Assembly: GCF_000725805.1 (NCBI RefSeq)
Contig: NZ_JOFT01000030.1
Coordinates: forward strand, 1-64,000
Direction of reading: 5' to 3'
Length of the DNA stretch: 64,000 bases
DNA from: Streptomyces xanthophaeus
GTDB taxonomy: Bacteria > Actinomycetota > Actinomycetes > Streptomycetales > Streptomycetaceae
Below are positions 57,041-64,000 of the stretch, in pieces. The notes under the pieces are model-generated. The model was not told where the DNA came from, ran no database searches, and saw only the letters and a list, made by a program, of their open reading frames with translations. A program made the translations under genes and the position numbers. Position 1 is the first letter of the stretch, and each line of letters starts with the position of its first letter.

Positions 57041-57196
57041 CGTCGCCTCCCCACTGGCCTGGCCGCTGGGCTCCTCCCGCCAGAGTTGACGGGGCGCCAG
57101 ATCCTGTCAAGGGCGCATCCGTCGGTGAGGGGCGCGTTCCGGCCGCACTGTGGACCGCACTGGTAGGGGGTGCGGGAGTCTCGATAGTGTTCGGCT

Positions 57197-58000
57197 ATGC
57201 CCGCATATGACGATGATCTGCGCCTTGCCCTCGAACTCGCCGACGCGGCCGACGCCGTCACGATGCAGCGGTTCCGCGCCCTCGACCTGGTGGTCGAGAC
57301 GAAGCCGGACATGACTCCGGTGAGCGAGGCGGACAAGGCCGCCGAGGAGGCGGTCCGCGCCGGGATCGAGGCCGCGCGCCCCGGTGACGCGATCCTGGGC
57401 GAGGAGTACGGGCTCAAGGGCAGCGGTCCGCGCCGCTGGGTGGTGGACCCGATCGACGGCACGAAGAACTACGTGCGCGGGGTCCCCGTCTGGGCGACGC
57501 TCATCTCCCTGATGGCCGAGGGCCCGGACGGGGTCTTCGAGCCCGTCGTCGGTGTGGTGTCGGCGCCGGCCCTCGGCCGCCGCTGGTGGGCCACCCGGGG
57601 CGGGGGCGCGTACGCGGGCGGGGCGCTCGGTGCGACCACGGAGATCGGCGTGTCCAAGGTGGCGGGGCTGGGAGACGCCTCGTTCGCCTATTCCTCGCTG
57701 GGCGGCTGGGAGGAGCAGGGCCGGCTGGCCGGCTTCCTGGACCTGACCCGTGCGTGCTGGCGCACCCGCGGCTACGGCGACTTCTGGCCGTACATGATGG
57801 TGGCGGAGGGCTCCCTGGACCTGTGCGCCGAGCCGGAGCTGAACCTGTGGGACATGGCTGCCATCGCGGTCGTGGTGCAGGAGGCGGGCGGCCGTTTCAC
57901 CAGCCTGGACGGGGTGGACGGGGTGCACGGCGGGAACGCGGCGGCGTCGAACGGGCTGCTGCACGAGGAGATGCTGGAGCACCTGCGCCCGCGCGCCTGA
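57197..58000 (+). CDS. hisN: Histidinol-phosphatase, inositol monophosphatase family
   Basis: A 267-residue Mg-dependent phosphatase. Metal-binding motifs: GEEYG (about 74-78), DPIDGTKNYVRG (about 90-101) and LNLWDMAAIAVVVQEAGG (Asp). Actinobacterial proteins of this type are HisN, which dephosphorylates L-histidinol phosphate in histidine synthesis; position downstream of aroA/rsgA matches the S. coelicolor hisN locus. An inositol-phosphatase activity cannot be excluded from sequence alone. The ATG is preceded by no clear ribosome binding site, suggesting a leaderless transcript from a promoter just upstream. Confidence 0.88.
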   Translation: MPAYDDDLRLALELADAADAVTMQRFRALDLVVETKPDMTPVSEADKAAEEAVRAGIEAARPGDAILGEEYGLKGSGPRRWVVDPIDGTKNYVRGVPVWATLISLMAEGPDGVFEPVVGVVSAPALGRRWWATRGGGAYAGGALGATTEIGVSKVAGLGDASFAYSSLGGWEEQGRLAGFLDLTRACWRTRGYGDFWPYMMVAEGSLDLCAEPELNLWDMAAIAVVVQEAGGRFTSLDGVDGVHGGNAAASNGLLHEEMLEHLRPRA

Positions 58001-58174
58001 CGGTGGCCGGGGTGCGCTGCCGTGCCCGGTGCGGCGGATGCGCCCCCTTACGCGCTCCTTGCTGGCCCCCCGCGTCCGTGGGAATCTGAGGATCCCCCCG
58101 CTTGTGCGCTTGTGAACGTCTTCTCAAGTGCACCCACCCAAGCGGCGGGACTCACCCAGGAGGTGGCTCTCTTC

Positions 58175-58567
58175 ATGCTCGTCCGTGACGCCATGAGCAC
58201 CGTGATCCTCACCCTCGGACCCGCGCACACCCTCCGGCAGGCGGCCTGCCTGATGTCCGGCCGGCGCGTCGGCGCAGCCGTCGTCCTCGACCCCGACCAC
58301 AGCGGGATCGGCATCCTGACCGAGCGCGACATCCTCAACTCGATCGGCGCGGGCCACGACCCGGACCGGGAGTCCGTGGGCGCGCACACGACCAACAACG
58401 TGGTGTTCTGCACGCCGGACGCCACCTTGCAGGACGCCGCCGAGGCCATGGCCCACGGCGGTTTCCGGCATCTGATCGTGCTGGAGCACGGGGGCCCGGT
58501 GGGCATCGTCTCCGTACGCGACATCATCCGCTGCTGGGTCCCGGCACGGCGCACCGTATCGGCCTGA
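58175..58567 (+). CDS. Two-CBS-domain protein
   Basis: A 130-residue stand-alone CBS pair (Bateman module). The first domain is LVRDAMSTVILTLGPAHTLRQAACLMSGRRVGAAVVLDPDHSGIGILTERDIL; the second is HTTNNVVFCTPDATLQDAAEAMAHGGFRHLIVLEHGGPVGIVSVRDIIRCW. Such pairs bind adenine nucleotides and act as energy sensors; the partner here is unknown. AGGAGGTGG lies about 10 bases before ATG 58175. The longer frame upstream is non-homologous. A strong bidirectional terminator separates it from catalase. Confidence 0.9.
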   Translation: MLVRDAMSTVILTLGPAHTLRQAACLMSGRRVGAAVVLDPDHSGIGILTERDILNSIGAGHDPDRESVGAHTTNNVVFCTPDATLQDAAEAMAHGGFRHLIVLEHGGPVGIVSVRDIIRCWVPARRTVSA

Positions 58568-58590
58568 GCCCCGGGCGCAGGGCGCGCACG

Positions 58591-58632
58591 ACGACGGGCC
58601 GCAACCCTCCGAGGAGGGTTGCGGCCCGTCGT
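58591..58632. terminator. Bidirectional terminator between CBS gene and katA
   Basis: A perfect 20-bp stem (ACGACGGGCCGCAACCCTCC and complement) with a two-base GA centre between convergent genes. Confidence 0.88.
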
Positions 58633-58655
58633 CCTGCTACGGCAAGCAGTCCGGA

Positions 58656-60125
58656 TCAGCCGCGGAGGGCCTGGACCGCGGCCTCCAGCCGCTTGCCGAA
58701 GTCACCGTCCGCCTGGCGGAAGTTGTTGATCGCGCGCTCGACTATGTCGTCACGGGAGACCTTGGCGATGAAGCCGGACAGGTTCTCGATCAGACGGGAC
58801 TTCTCGTCCTCGGAGTACAGGCGGTAGAGGTTGCCCGCCTGGACGAAGTCGTTGTCCTCGCTGTGGACCGGCGCGGCGTGGTTGCCGGTGCCGCCGGTCA
58901 CCGGGGTGGAGACCCACAGCGGGCGGTCCGTCTGGTGCGGGCCGCCGAAGCTGTTCGGCTCGTAGTTCTTCGCACCCTTGTGGCGCCCGTCGTACAGGTA
59001 GCCGTCGCGGGAGTTGGTGCGCGCCTCGGTGGCGTGCGGACGGTTCACCGGCAGGTGGTCGGCGTTGATGCCGACGCGGTAGCGGTGGGCGTCGCCGTAG
59101 CCGAAGAGACGGCCCTGGAGCATCTTGTCCGGGGACGGACCGATGCCGGGGACGAAGTGCGCGGGGCTGAAGATGCTCTGCTCGACCTCGGCGAAGACGT
59201 TCTCCGGGTTCCGGTTGAGCTCCAGCTTGCCGATCTCGATCGGCGGGTAGTCCTCGTGCGGCCACACCTTGGTGAGGTCGAACGGGTTGAAGCGGTACTC
59301 GGCCGCCTCGGCCGCCGGCATGATCTGCACCTGCACGGTCCAGCTCGGGAACTCGCCGCGCTCGATGGACTCGCGCAGGTCGCGCTGGTGGGAGTCGGGG
59401 TCCTCACCGGCGAGCTGGTTGGCCTCGGCCTGGGTGAGGTTCTTGATGCCCTGGTCGGTCTTGAAGTGGTACTTGACCCAGAAGACCTCGCCGGCCTCGT
59501 TGTTCCACTGGAACGTGTGCGAGCCGTAGCCGTTCATGTGGCGGTAGGTCGCCGGGATGCCGCGGTCACCGAAGAGCCAGGTCACCTGGTGGGTCGACTC
59601 GGGGCTCAGGCCCCAGAAGTCCCACACGTTGTCGGCTTCCTGCGAGCCCGTGTACGGGTCGCGCTTCTGGGTGTGGATGAAGTCCGGGAACTTGATGGCG
59701 TCCTTGATGAAGAACACCGGGGTGTTGTTGCCGACGAGGTCGTAGTTGCCCTCTTCGGTGTAGAACTTCAGGGCCCAGCCGCGGGGGTCGCGGACCGCGT
59801 CGGCGCTGCCGAGGTTGCCCGCAACGGTGGAGAAGCGCAGGAACGTTTCGGTCTGCTTGCCGACCTCGGACAGGAACGCGGCGCGCGTCCACTGCGAGAC
59901 GTCGCGCGTCAGCGTGAACGTGCCGTAGGCGCCGGCGCCACGGGCGTGCACCACGCGCTCCGGGATGCGCTCACGGTTGAAGTGGGCGAGCTTCTCGAGG
60001 AGGAGCTGGTCCTGGACCAGAACCGGGCCGCCGAGGCCGGCGGTCTCGCTGTTCTGGTTGTCAGCGACCGGAGCTCCGGCCTCCGTGGTGAGCGGTCCCT
60101 GCGTCACGTGCGCCTCCTGCGTCAT
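58656..60125 (-). CDS. katA: Monofunctional haem catalase
   Basis: A 489-residue clade-3-type catalase that dismutates hydrogen peroxide. The active-site signature with the distal His is [20 protein letters not shown]; the haem-ligand Tyr motif is [25 protein letters not shown] and [23 protein letters not shown] are typical. The short N-terminus (about 35 residues) is flexible. It is divergent from catR with 130 bp between starts, where the CatR-box GACTTTGTCTAAGTC lies. In S. coelicolor the orthologous CatA is the main peroxide-inducible catalase. Confidence 0.95.
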   Translation of the reverse strand: MTQEAHVTQGPLTTEAGAPVADNQNSETAGLGGPVLVQDQLLLEKLAHFNRERIPERVVHARGAGAYGTFTLTRDVSQWTRAAFLSEVGKQTETFLRFSTVAGNLGSADAVRDPRGWALKFYTEEGNYDLVGNNTPVFFIKDAIKFPDFIHTQKRDPYTGSQEADNVWDFWGLSPESTHQVTWLFGDRGIPATYRHMNGYGSHTFQWNNEAGEVFWVKYHFKTDQGIKNLTQAEANQLAGEDPDSHQRDLRESIERGEFPSWTVQVQIMPAAEAAEYRFNPFDLTKVWPHEDYPPIEIGKLELNRNPENVFAEVEQSIFSPAHFVPGIGPSPDKMLQGRLFGYGDAHRYRVGINADHLPVNRPHATEARTNSRDGYLYDGRHKGAKNYEPNSFGGPHQTDRPLWVSTPVTGGTGNHAAPVHSEDNDFVQAGNLYRLYSEDEKSRLIENLSGFIAKVSRDDIVERAINNFRQADGDFGKRLEAAVQALRG

Positions 60126-60172
60126 TCCTGCATGTCCTGTCCTTGGCCAGTGCCGTATCCGATCCTACGATG

Positions 60173-60187
60173 GACTTTGTCTAAGTC
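60173..60187. promoter_or_regulatory. CatR box between katA and catR
   Basis: GACTT-TGTCT-AAGTC, an inverted repeat of 5-bp arms matching the per/CatR-box core. Located midway between divergent starts, it allows CatR to repress both genes until peroxide oxidises it. Confidence 0.8.
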
Positions 60188-60255
60188 AAGTGGTCATCCA
60201 ATTCGACACCGGTTCGGGAGTTACACCGAGTCCCCACGCTGTTAGGCTGGCGTCC

Positions 60256-60672
60256 ATGAGTGACCTGCTGGAACGACTTCGCGGACGCGGATGGCGCATG
60301 ACCGCACAGCGGCGTGTCGTGGCCGAGGTGCTCGACGGTGACCACGTTCACCTGACGGCAGACGAGGTGCACGCGCGCGCTGTGGCCAAACTGCCGGAGA
60401 TCTCCCGCGCGACCGTCTACAACACCCTGGGCGAGCTCGTCACCCTCGGCGAGGTCCTGGAGGTGTCCACGGACCGCCGCGCCAAGCGGTACGACCCGAA
60501 CGCCCACAGGCCCCACCAGCACCTGGTGTGCGCCCAGTGCGGCGCGATCCGCGACGTCCACCCGGCGGGCAACCCGCTGGCCGACCTGCCCGACACCGAA
60601 CGCTTCGGCTTCGTGGTCTCGGCGGTCGAGGTGACCTACCGCGGGGTCTGCCCGAACTGCGCAGCCGCCTGA
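60256..60672 (+). CDS. catR: Fur-family peroxide-sensing repressor CatR
   Basis: A 138-residue Fur/PerR protein. The winged HTH is RGWRMTAQRRVVAEVLDGDHVHLTADEVHARAVAKLPEISRATVYNTLGELVTLGEVLEV. The dimerisation half has HRPHQHLVCAQCG and CPNC, two CxxC pairs for structural zinc, and the His ligands of the regulatory metal. It would repress katA and itself through the intergenic box; metal-catalysed oxidation relieves repression. ATG 60256 is the start; longer frames overlap katA. Confidence 0.94.
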   Translation: MSDLLERLRGRGWRMTAQRRVVAEVLDGDHVHLTADEVHARAVAKLPEISRATVYNTLGELVTLGEVLEVSTDRRAKRYDPNAHRPHQHLVCAQCGAIRDVHPAGNPLADLPDTERFGFVVSAVEVTYRGVCPNCAAA

Positions 60673-60691
60673 GGCACCCTGAGACATACAG

Positions 60692-60723
60692 AGAAGGCCG
60701 GGAGCCATGGCTCCCGGCCTTCT
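60692..60723 (+). terminator. Terminator of catR
   Basis: A perfect 15-bp stem AGAAGGCCGGGAGCC/GGCTCCCGGCCTTCT with AT centre, 20 bp after the catR stop, followed by a T/C-rich stretch. Confidence 0.87.
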
Positions 60724-60778
60724 TCCGTCTTCTTCCGCCCCGTCCCGGCACTTCACCGTTTCGGCACTGCAAACGACT

Positions 60779-60809
60779 CGAGGCCCGGATCCATGGGATC
60801 CGGGCCTCG
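60779..60809 (-). terminator. Terminator downstream of the first tRNA-fMet gene
   Basis: CGAGGCCCGGATCC/GGATCCGGGCCTCG, 14-bp stem around ATG, 10 bp beyond the tRNA 3' end on the minus strand. A near-identical hairpin follows the second tRNA copy. Confidence 0.78.
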
Positions 60810-60818
60810 GGCCTTCAG

Positions 60819-60892
60819 TAGCGGGGACAGGATTTGAACCTGCGACCTCTGGGTTATGAGCCCAGCGAGCTACCGAGCTGCTCCACCCCGCG
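60819..60892 (-). tRNA. Initiator tRNA-fMet (anticodon CAT), copy 1
   Basis: A 74-nt cloverleaf without encoded CCA. The acceptor begins CGCGGGG and position 1 (C) faces U72, an unpaired first position as in initiator tRNAs. The anticodon stem has three G-C pairs (GGG...CCC) around CTCATAA with anticodon CAT. The T-loop is GGTTCAAATCC. Identical to the second copy at 63023. Confidence 0.97.
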
Positions 60893-60973
60893 TCGGTAAA
60901 CCCGACTGTACGTGAGGGTCCGCGGCAGATGCAAATCGGTTAACGGCCAGGTCCCGGCGGCCCTGCGCCGGGA

Positions 60974-62830
60974 TCAGGCCGACAGTTCCTCGGCCAGGGC
61001 CTCGCGCAGCCGGGCCGCTCGCTCGGAGACCTCCGCCGGGCCGAGCTCCATGGCCCGCACGCACCACTTCTGGCCCTCCGCGAGGTCGCCGTGGCGCGCC
61101 GCGAGCAGTCCCAGCCGCAGGGCCGCCCGCCCGTGACCGGCCACGGCCGCGCGGGTCCACCACAGGGCCGCCTCGGGCTCGCTCCCCTCGCGGGCCAGCA
61201 GCAGCCCGAGGTTGAAGGCGCCGTTGCGGGACCCGGCCTCCGCGGCCTCCCGGTACCAGCGCGCGGCGAGGGCCAGATCGCCCCGGGCGGCGGCCAGCAT
61301 GCCGACGCGGACCTGCGCGCGCCGGTGTCCCAGCTCGGCCGCCCGCTCGTACCACTCCTCGCTCTCGGTCCGCGGGGCACCGCCCACCGGCTCGCCCAGC
61401 GCCACCGGCTCCGCGGGCGGGGCCAGCGACTCCAGCAGCGAGGCGAGGCGGAACGCGGCCTCCGCGCTCCCGCCGCCCGCCGCGCACCTCAGGTGCCGTT
61501 CGGCGGCCCGCTCCTCGCCGTCGCGCACGAGCGCGATCCCGACCTGGAGCGCCGCGTCCGTGTGGCCGGCCGATGCGGCCCGCTCGTACCACTTCAGCGC
61601 CGTCCGGTCCTCGTCGCGGCTGGCGAAGAGGATCCCGAGGTTGAAGGCGGCGTCCACGCTGCCCGCCTCGGCGGCCTTGGAGAACCACGGCTCCGCGCCG
61701 GCCGCGTCCCCGCCCTGGAGGAGCAGGATCGCGAGCGCGTTGGCCGCCTCGCGGTGCCCGGCATAGGCCGCGCGCCGGTACCACTGCTCGGCCTGCGCGG
61801 TCCGCTCCTGTGCGACGCACAGCAGAGCAAGGTTGTACGCCCCGTTCTGGTCGCCCGCGTCCATAGCGGCGCGGTACCAGCGCTCGGCGGTCTGGGTCTC
61901 CCCGCGGGCGGCGTGCAGCGCGCCCAGGGCGTTGGCCGCGTTCGCGTCACCGTCCTGGGCGGCCCGGTGCCACCACGCGGCCGCGTTGTCCTCGTCCCCG
62001 GCGTCGCGCAGCAGGAAGCCCAGCGCGCACGCGGCGCGGGCCTCCCCCTGCTTGGCCGAGGTCAGGTACCAGCGTCCGGCCTCCTTGAGCTCCCCGCGCG
62101 CCTCCAGCAGGGCGCCCAGGTGCAGCGCGGCCCGGCGGTGCCCGCGGGCGGCGGCCTGCCGGTACCACTGCTCGGCCTCGACGGGGTCGCCCTTGCGCAG
62201 GTGCCGCGCCAGCCGGTACGCGGCTTCGCGGTGCCCCTGCTCCGCGGCGGCGCGGAACCACCGCTCGACGCCCTTGTCACCCCGGTGTTCCAGCAGGTCG
62301 GCCAGCCCGTACGCACCCAGCGCATGGCCGGATTCCGCCGCCTGGCGGAGCCAGTACTCGGCGGCGGGCTCGTCCCCGCGCTCGCGGAAGTGGCGGCCCA
62401 GGGCGTGCGCGGCCGGTGCGGACCCGGCCACGGCGGCGACCCGCCACCAGCCGGCGGCCTCGTCGGGGTAGCCCCGCTGGTGCAGCAGCACGCCGAGGTT
62501 GTTCGCGGCGGCACGGTCCCCTTCGCCGGTGGCCCCGCGCAGGTAGGGCTCGGCCCCGGCCAGGTCGCCGCGACGCAGCAGCAGCGCGCCGAGCACGCTC
62601 ATGGCACCGGGGTCGCCCTTGTCGGCGGCCACCCGGTGGCGCGCCTCCAGCTCGGCATCGCTCGCCGTATCGGTCTCGGCGAACATCTCCTGCGCGAAAT
62701 CCGCATCGGTCAGCACGGTCTGCGCGTTGACAACGGGAGCCGTCTCATCGGCGCCCGTACCCGGCTCCGCCTCCGCCCTCACAAACCGCCCTGTCTCCAG
62801 CAGAGTTGACCTGTCCCCCATAAATCCCAT
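60974..62830 (-). CDS. Sel1/TPR repeat protein
   Basis: A 618-residue soluble protein made of about 14-15 Sel1-like repeats of roughly 35 residues, each of the form A-x2-LG-x-L...G-x5-A-x2-W(Y)-x2-AA-x2-G. Clear examples are AANNLGVLLHQRGYPDEAAGWWRVAAVAG and AAYRLARHLRKGDPVEAEQWYRQAAARG. Alternating helices form a superhelical scaffold for protein contacts. The N-terminal about 60 residues are acidic and non-repetitive. No signal peptide or membrane span. AGGTGAT precedes ATG 62830 by 7 bases. It lies alone between the two tRNA-fMet genes; its partner is unknown. Confidence 0.88.
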   Translation of the reverse strand: MGFMGDRSTLLETGRFVRAEAEPGTGADETAPVVNAQTVLTDADFAQEMFAETDTASDAELEARHRVAADKGDPGAMSVLGALLLRRGDLAGAEPYLRGATGEGDRAAANNLGVLLHQRGYPDEAAGWWRVAAVAGSAPAAHALGRHFRERGDEPAAEYWLRQAAESGHALGAYGLADLLEHRGDKGVERWFRAAAEQGHREAAYRLARHLRKGDPVEAEQWYRQAAARGHRRAALHLGALLEARGELKEAGRWYLTSAKQGEARAACALGFLLRDAGDEDNAAAWWHRAAQDGDANAANALGALHAARGETQTAERWYRAAMDAGDQNGAYNLALLCVAQERTAQAEQWYRRAAYAGHREAANALAILLLQGGDAAGAEPWFSKAAEAGSVDAAFNLGILFASRDEDRTALKWYERAASAGHTDAALQVGIALVRDGEERAAERHLRCAAGGGSAEAAFRLASLLESLAPPAEPVALGEPVGGAPRTESEEWYERAAELGHRRAQVRVGMLAAARGDLALAARWYREAAEAGSRNGAFNLGLLLAREGSEPEAALWWTRAAVAGHGRAALRLGLLAARHGDLAEGQKWCVRAMELGPAEVSERAARLREALAEELSA

Positions 62831-62983
62831 CGTCGCATCACCTGCTACCCGCGTACACCTGGTATGTCGCAGTCAGTGAGGTCACTACAGCGTTTTGTCG
62901 ACATGCCCACAGAGAGACAAGTCAAACACGCTCCTACCCCAACTCACCCTCCCTAGCTACCGCGTGTCCGCTCCGGACATGAC

Positions 62984-63014
62984 GAAGGCCCGGATCCCAT
63001 GGATCCGGGCCTTC
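62984..63014 (-). terminator. Terminator downstream of the second tRNA-fMet gene
   Basis: GAAGGCCCGGATCC/GGATCCGGGCCTTC, 14-bp stem around CAT, 8 bp beyond the tRNA. Almost identical to the hairpin after copy 1. Confidence 0.8.
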
Positions 63015-63022
63015 ATCTTCAG

Positions 63023-63096
63023 TAGCGGGGACAGGATTTGAACCTGCGACCTCTGGGTTATGAGCCCAGCGAGCTACCGAGCTGCTCCACCCCGCG
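63023..63096 (-). tRNA. Initiator tRNA-fMet (anticodon CAT), copy 2
   Basis: Sequence identical to the copy at 60819-60892, including the C1/U72 mismatch and the three G-C anticodon-stem pairs. The first bases outside (CAGTAG side and CGTCGGT side) are also shared, pointing to a duplication of gene plus terminator. Confidence 0.97.
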
Positions 63097-63157
63097 TCGG
63101 TGAAACCACAGTATCACGACGCGAGAGGGAGCCCTTACCGATGGTGCCGACGGGCCG

Positions 63158-64000
63158 CTAGCCGCCCGGGCTGGGCGTCGGCGTCAGCTTCGCCTCCGCG
63201 TCGATCGCCCGCTTCAGCGCCGCCTTGATGTCCTCCTGAGCCTTGCCGAAGGCCGCCCAGTCTCCGGCCTGCCGGGCCTTCTCGGCCTCCTCGACGGCCT
63301 TCTGCGCGTCACCGAGGGCCGCCTTGACCGTCGGGTCGGTGCTGGACGGCGGGGGCGTGGTGGTGCCCTCGCCCGGCGGGGTCGTCGTCGGCGGCGGGGT
63401 GCTCGGGGCCGAGGCTCCGAAGACCACGTCCAGCGCCTTCTCCAGGGTGTCCTCGAAGGCCACCTGGCCGCCGTAGGTCACCAGCACCTTGCGCAGCAGC
63501 GGGTACTTCACGCCGCCGCCGCGCACGTACACCGGCTCGACGTTGAGCATGCCGCCGTCGAGGGGGATCGTGAGCAGGTTGCCGTACTCGACCTGGGAAT
63601 CGCCCCGGCTCAGGATGTTGATCTCCTGGGCGATCTCCGGCTTGGAGTTGAACTTGCTCTGGACCAGCTTGGGACCGTCGACCGGATTGCTCGTCGGCAG
63701 CTTCAGGACGCGGATCTTCCCGTAGTCCGCCGTGCCCGGGTCCGCGTTGACCGCCATGAAGGCGCTCAGGTTGTCGCGGCCGTTCGGAGTGAAGGTGGTG
63801 GTCAGGGAGAAGACCTGGTCCTTCTCCTTCTGGTCCGGCATCTTCATCGACAGGTAGTACGGGGGAACCGCGTTGCCCGCCTTGGTGGTCGGGTCGTCCG
63901 GGACGGACCACGCCTCGCTGCCGCTGAGGAAGGTCTGCGCGTCCGTGACGTGGTACCGGGTCAGCAGCTCGCGCTGGACCTTGAAGAGGTCCTGCGGGTA
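63158..64000 (-). CDS. UPF0182 family membrane protein, C-terminal part (partial)
   Basis: The last 280 residues of a large protein whose N-terminus lies beyond the right edge. [73 protein letters not shown] and [24 protein letters not shown] are typical of UPF0182 (COG1615), proteins of about 950-1000 residues with seven N-terminal membrane spans and an extracytoplasmic domain. The C-terminal tail has a Thr/Pro-rich linker ([18 protein letters not shown]) and a helical segment ([36 protein letters not shown]). Function unknown. Confidence 0.9.
   Translation of the reverse strand, partial: YPQDLFKVQRELLTRYHVTDAQTFLSGSEAWSVPDDPTTKAGNAVPPYYLSMKMPDQKEKDQVFSLTTTFTPNGRDNLSAFMAVNADPGTADYGKIRVLKLPTSNPVDGPKLVQSKFNSKPEIAQEINILSRGDSQVEYGNLLTIPLDGGMLNVEPVYVRGGGVKYPLLRKVLVTYGGQVAFEDTLEKALDVVFGASAPSTPPPTTTPPGEGTTTPPPSSTDPTVKAALGDAQKAVEEAEKARQAGDWAAFGKAQEDIKAALKRAIDAEAKLTPTPSPGG

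Noticed and set aside
60819..63096. tRNA-based integration of a mobile element
   Set aside because: The DNA between the two tRNA copies carries only the Sel1-repeat gene, with no integrase or mobility gene; simple tandem duplication explains the copies.

Overview
The window reads as chromosomal DNA from a Streptomyces-type actinomycete. GC content and third-codon bias are very high, many starts are GTG or TTG, and the gene set is typical of the genus: WblE, DasR, RsrA/SigR, snapalysin, the nrdABS cluster and a family 2B encapsulin. From memory, gene order follows the conserved core-chromosome stretch that in S. coelicolor runs from the malic enzyme through sigH, wblE, das, nrdABS and sigR to hisN. 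I see no prophage, insertion sequence or CRISPR array.

Layout. 1-2104: amino-acid ABC importer (ATPase cut by the window edge). 2.6-7.7 kb: malic enzyme, a quinone-oxidoreductase-like dehydrogenase, a small HTH/Clp-N pair, and a PadR/DUF4097 pair. 8.2-11.6 kb: snapalysin with its divergent LysR regulator (two TTA codons), a zinc-ribbon protein, a DHFR-like protein and a GNAT. 11.7-14.3 kb: encapsulin shell plus polyprenyl-synthase cargo. 14.5-16.3 kb: NsrR-Hmp nitric-oxide module. 16.4-21.4 kb: amidase, an HTH regulator with two small companions, a PLP enzyme, an antiporter and a UBP zinc finger. 21.5-26.9 kb: anti-sigma/sigma-H stress locus, DAG kinase, WblE and a PdtaS-like kinase.

27-38 kb is the aminosugar region. 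It holds nagB, a GH3 hexosaminidase, the dasABC transporter and its regulator dasR, with dre-like sites upstream of nagB and dasA and a third without an obvious target; cstA and its small partner follow. 38.7-43.2 kb holds ribonucleotide reductase nrdA-nrdB-nrdS under a cobalamin riboswitch. 43.2-50 kb: DUF3703, an AdpA-like regulator, peptide deformylase, a TPR protein and two overlapping HD-domain membrane proteins. 50-51.1 kb: rsrA-sigR with a perfect SigR-type autoregulatory promoter.

51.3-58.6 kb: hydrolase, SRAP protein, M50 protease, aroA-rsgA, an SMR pump, TetR, hisN and a CBS protein. 58.6-60.7 kb: catalase with divergent CatR. 60.8-63.1 kb: two identical initiator tRNA genes flanking a Sel1-repeat protein. 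The window ends inside a UPF0182 membrane protein.

The common theme is stress and nutrient sensing. Nitric oxide (NsrR), thiol oxidation (SigR/RsrA), peroxide (CatR), general stress (SigH), N-acetylglucosamine (DasR) and B12 supply (riboswitch) each sit next to at least one gene they control.
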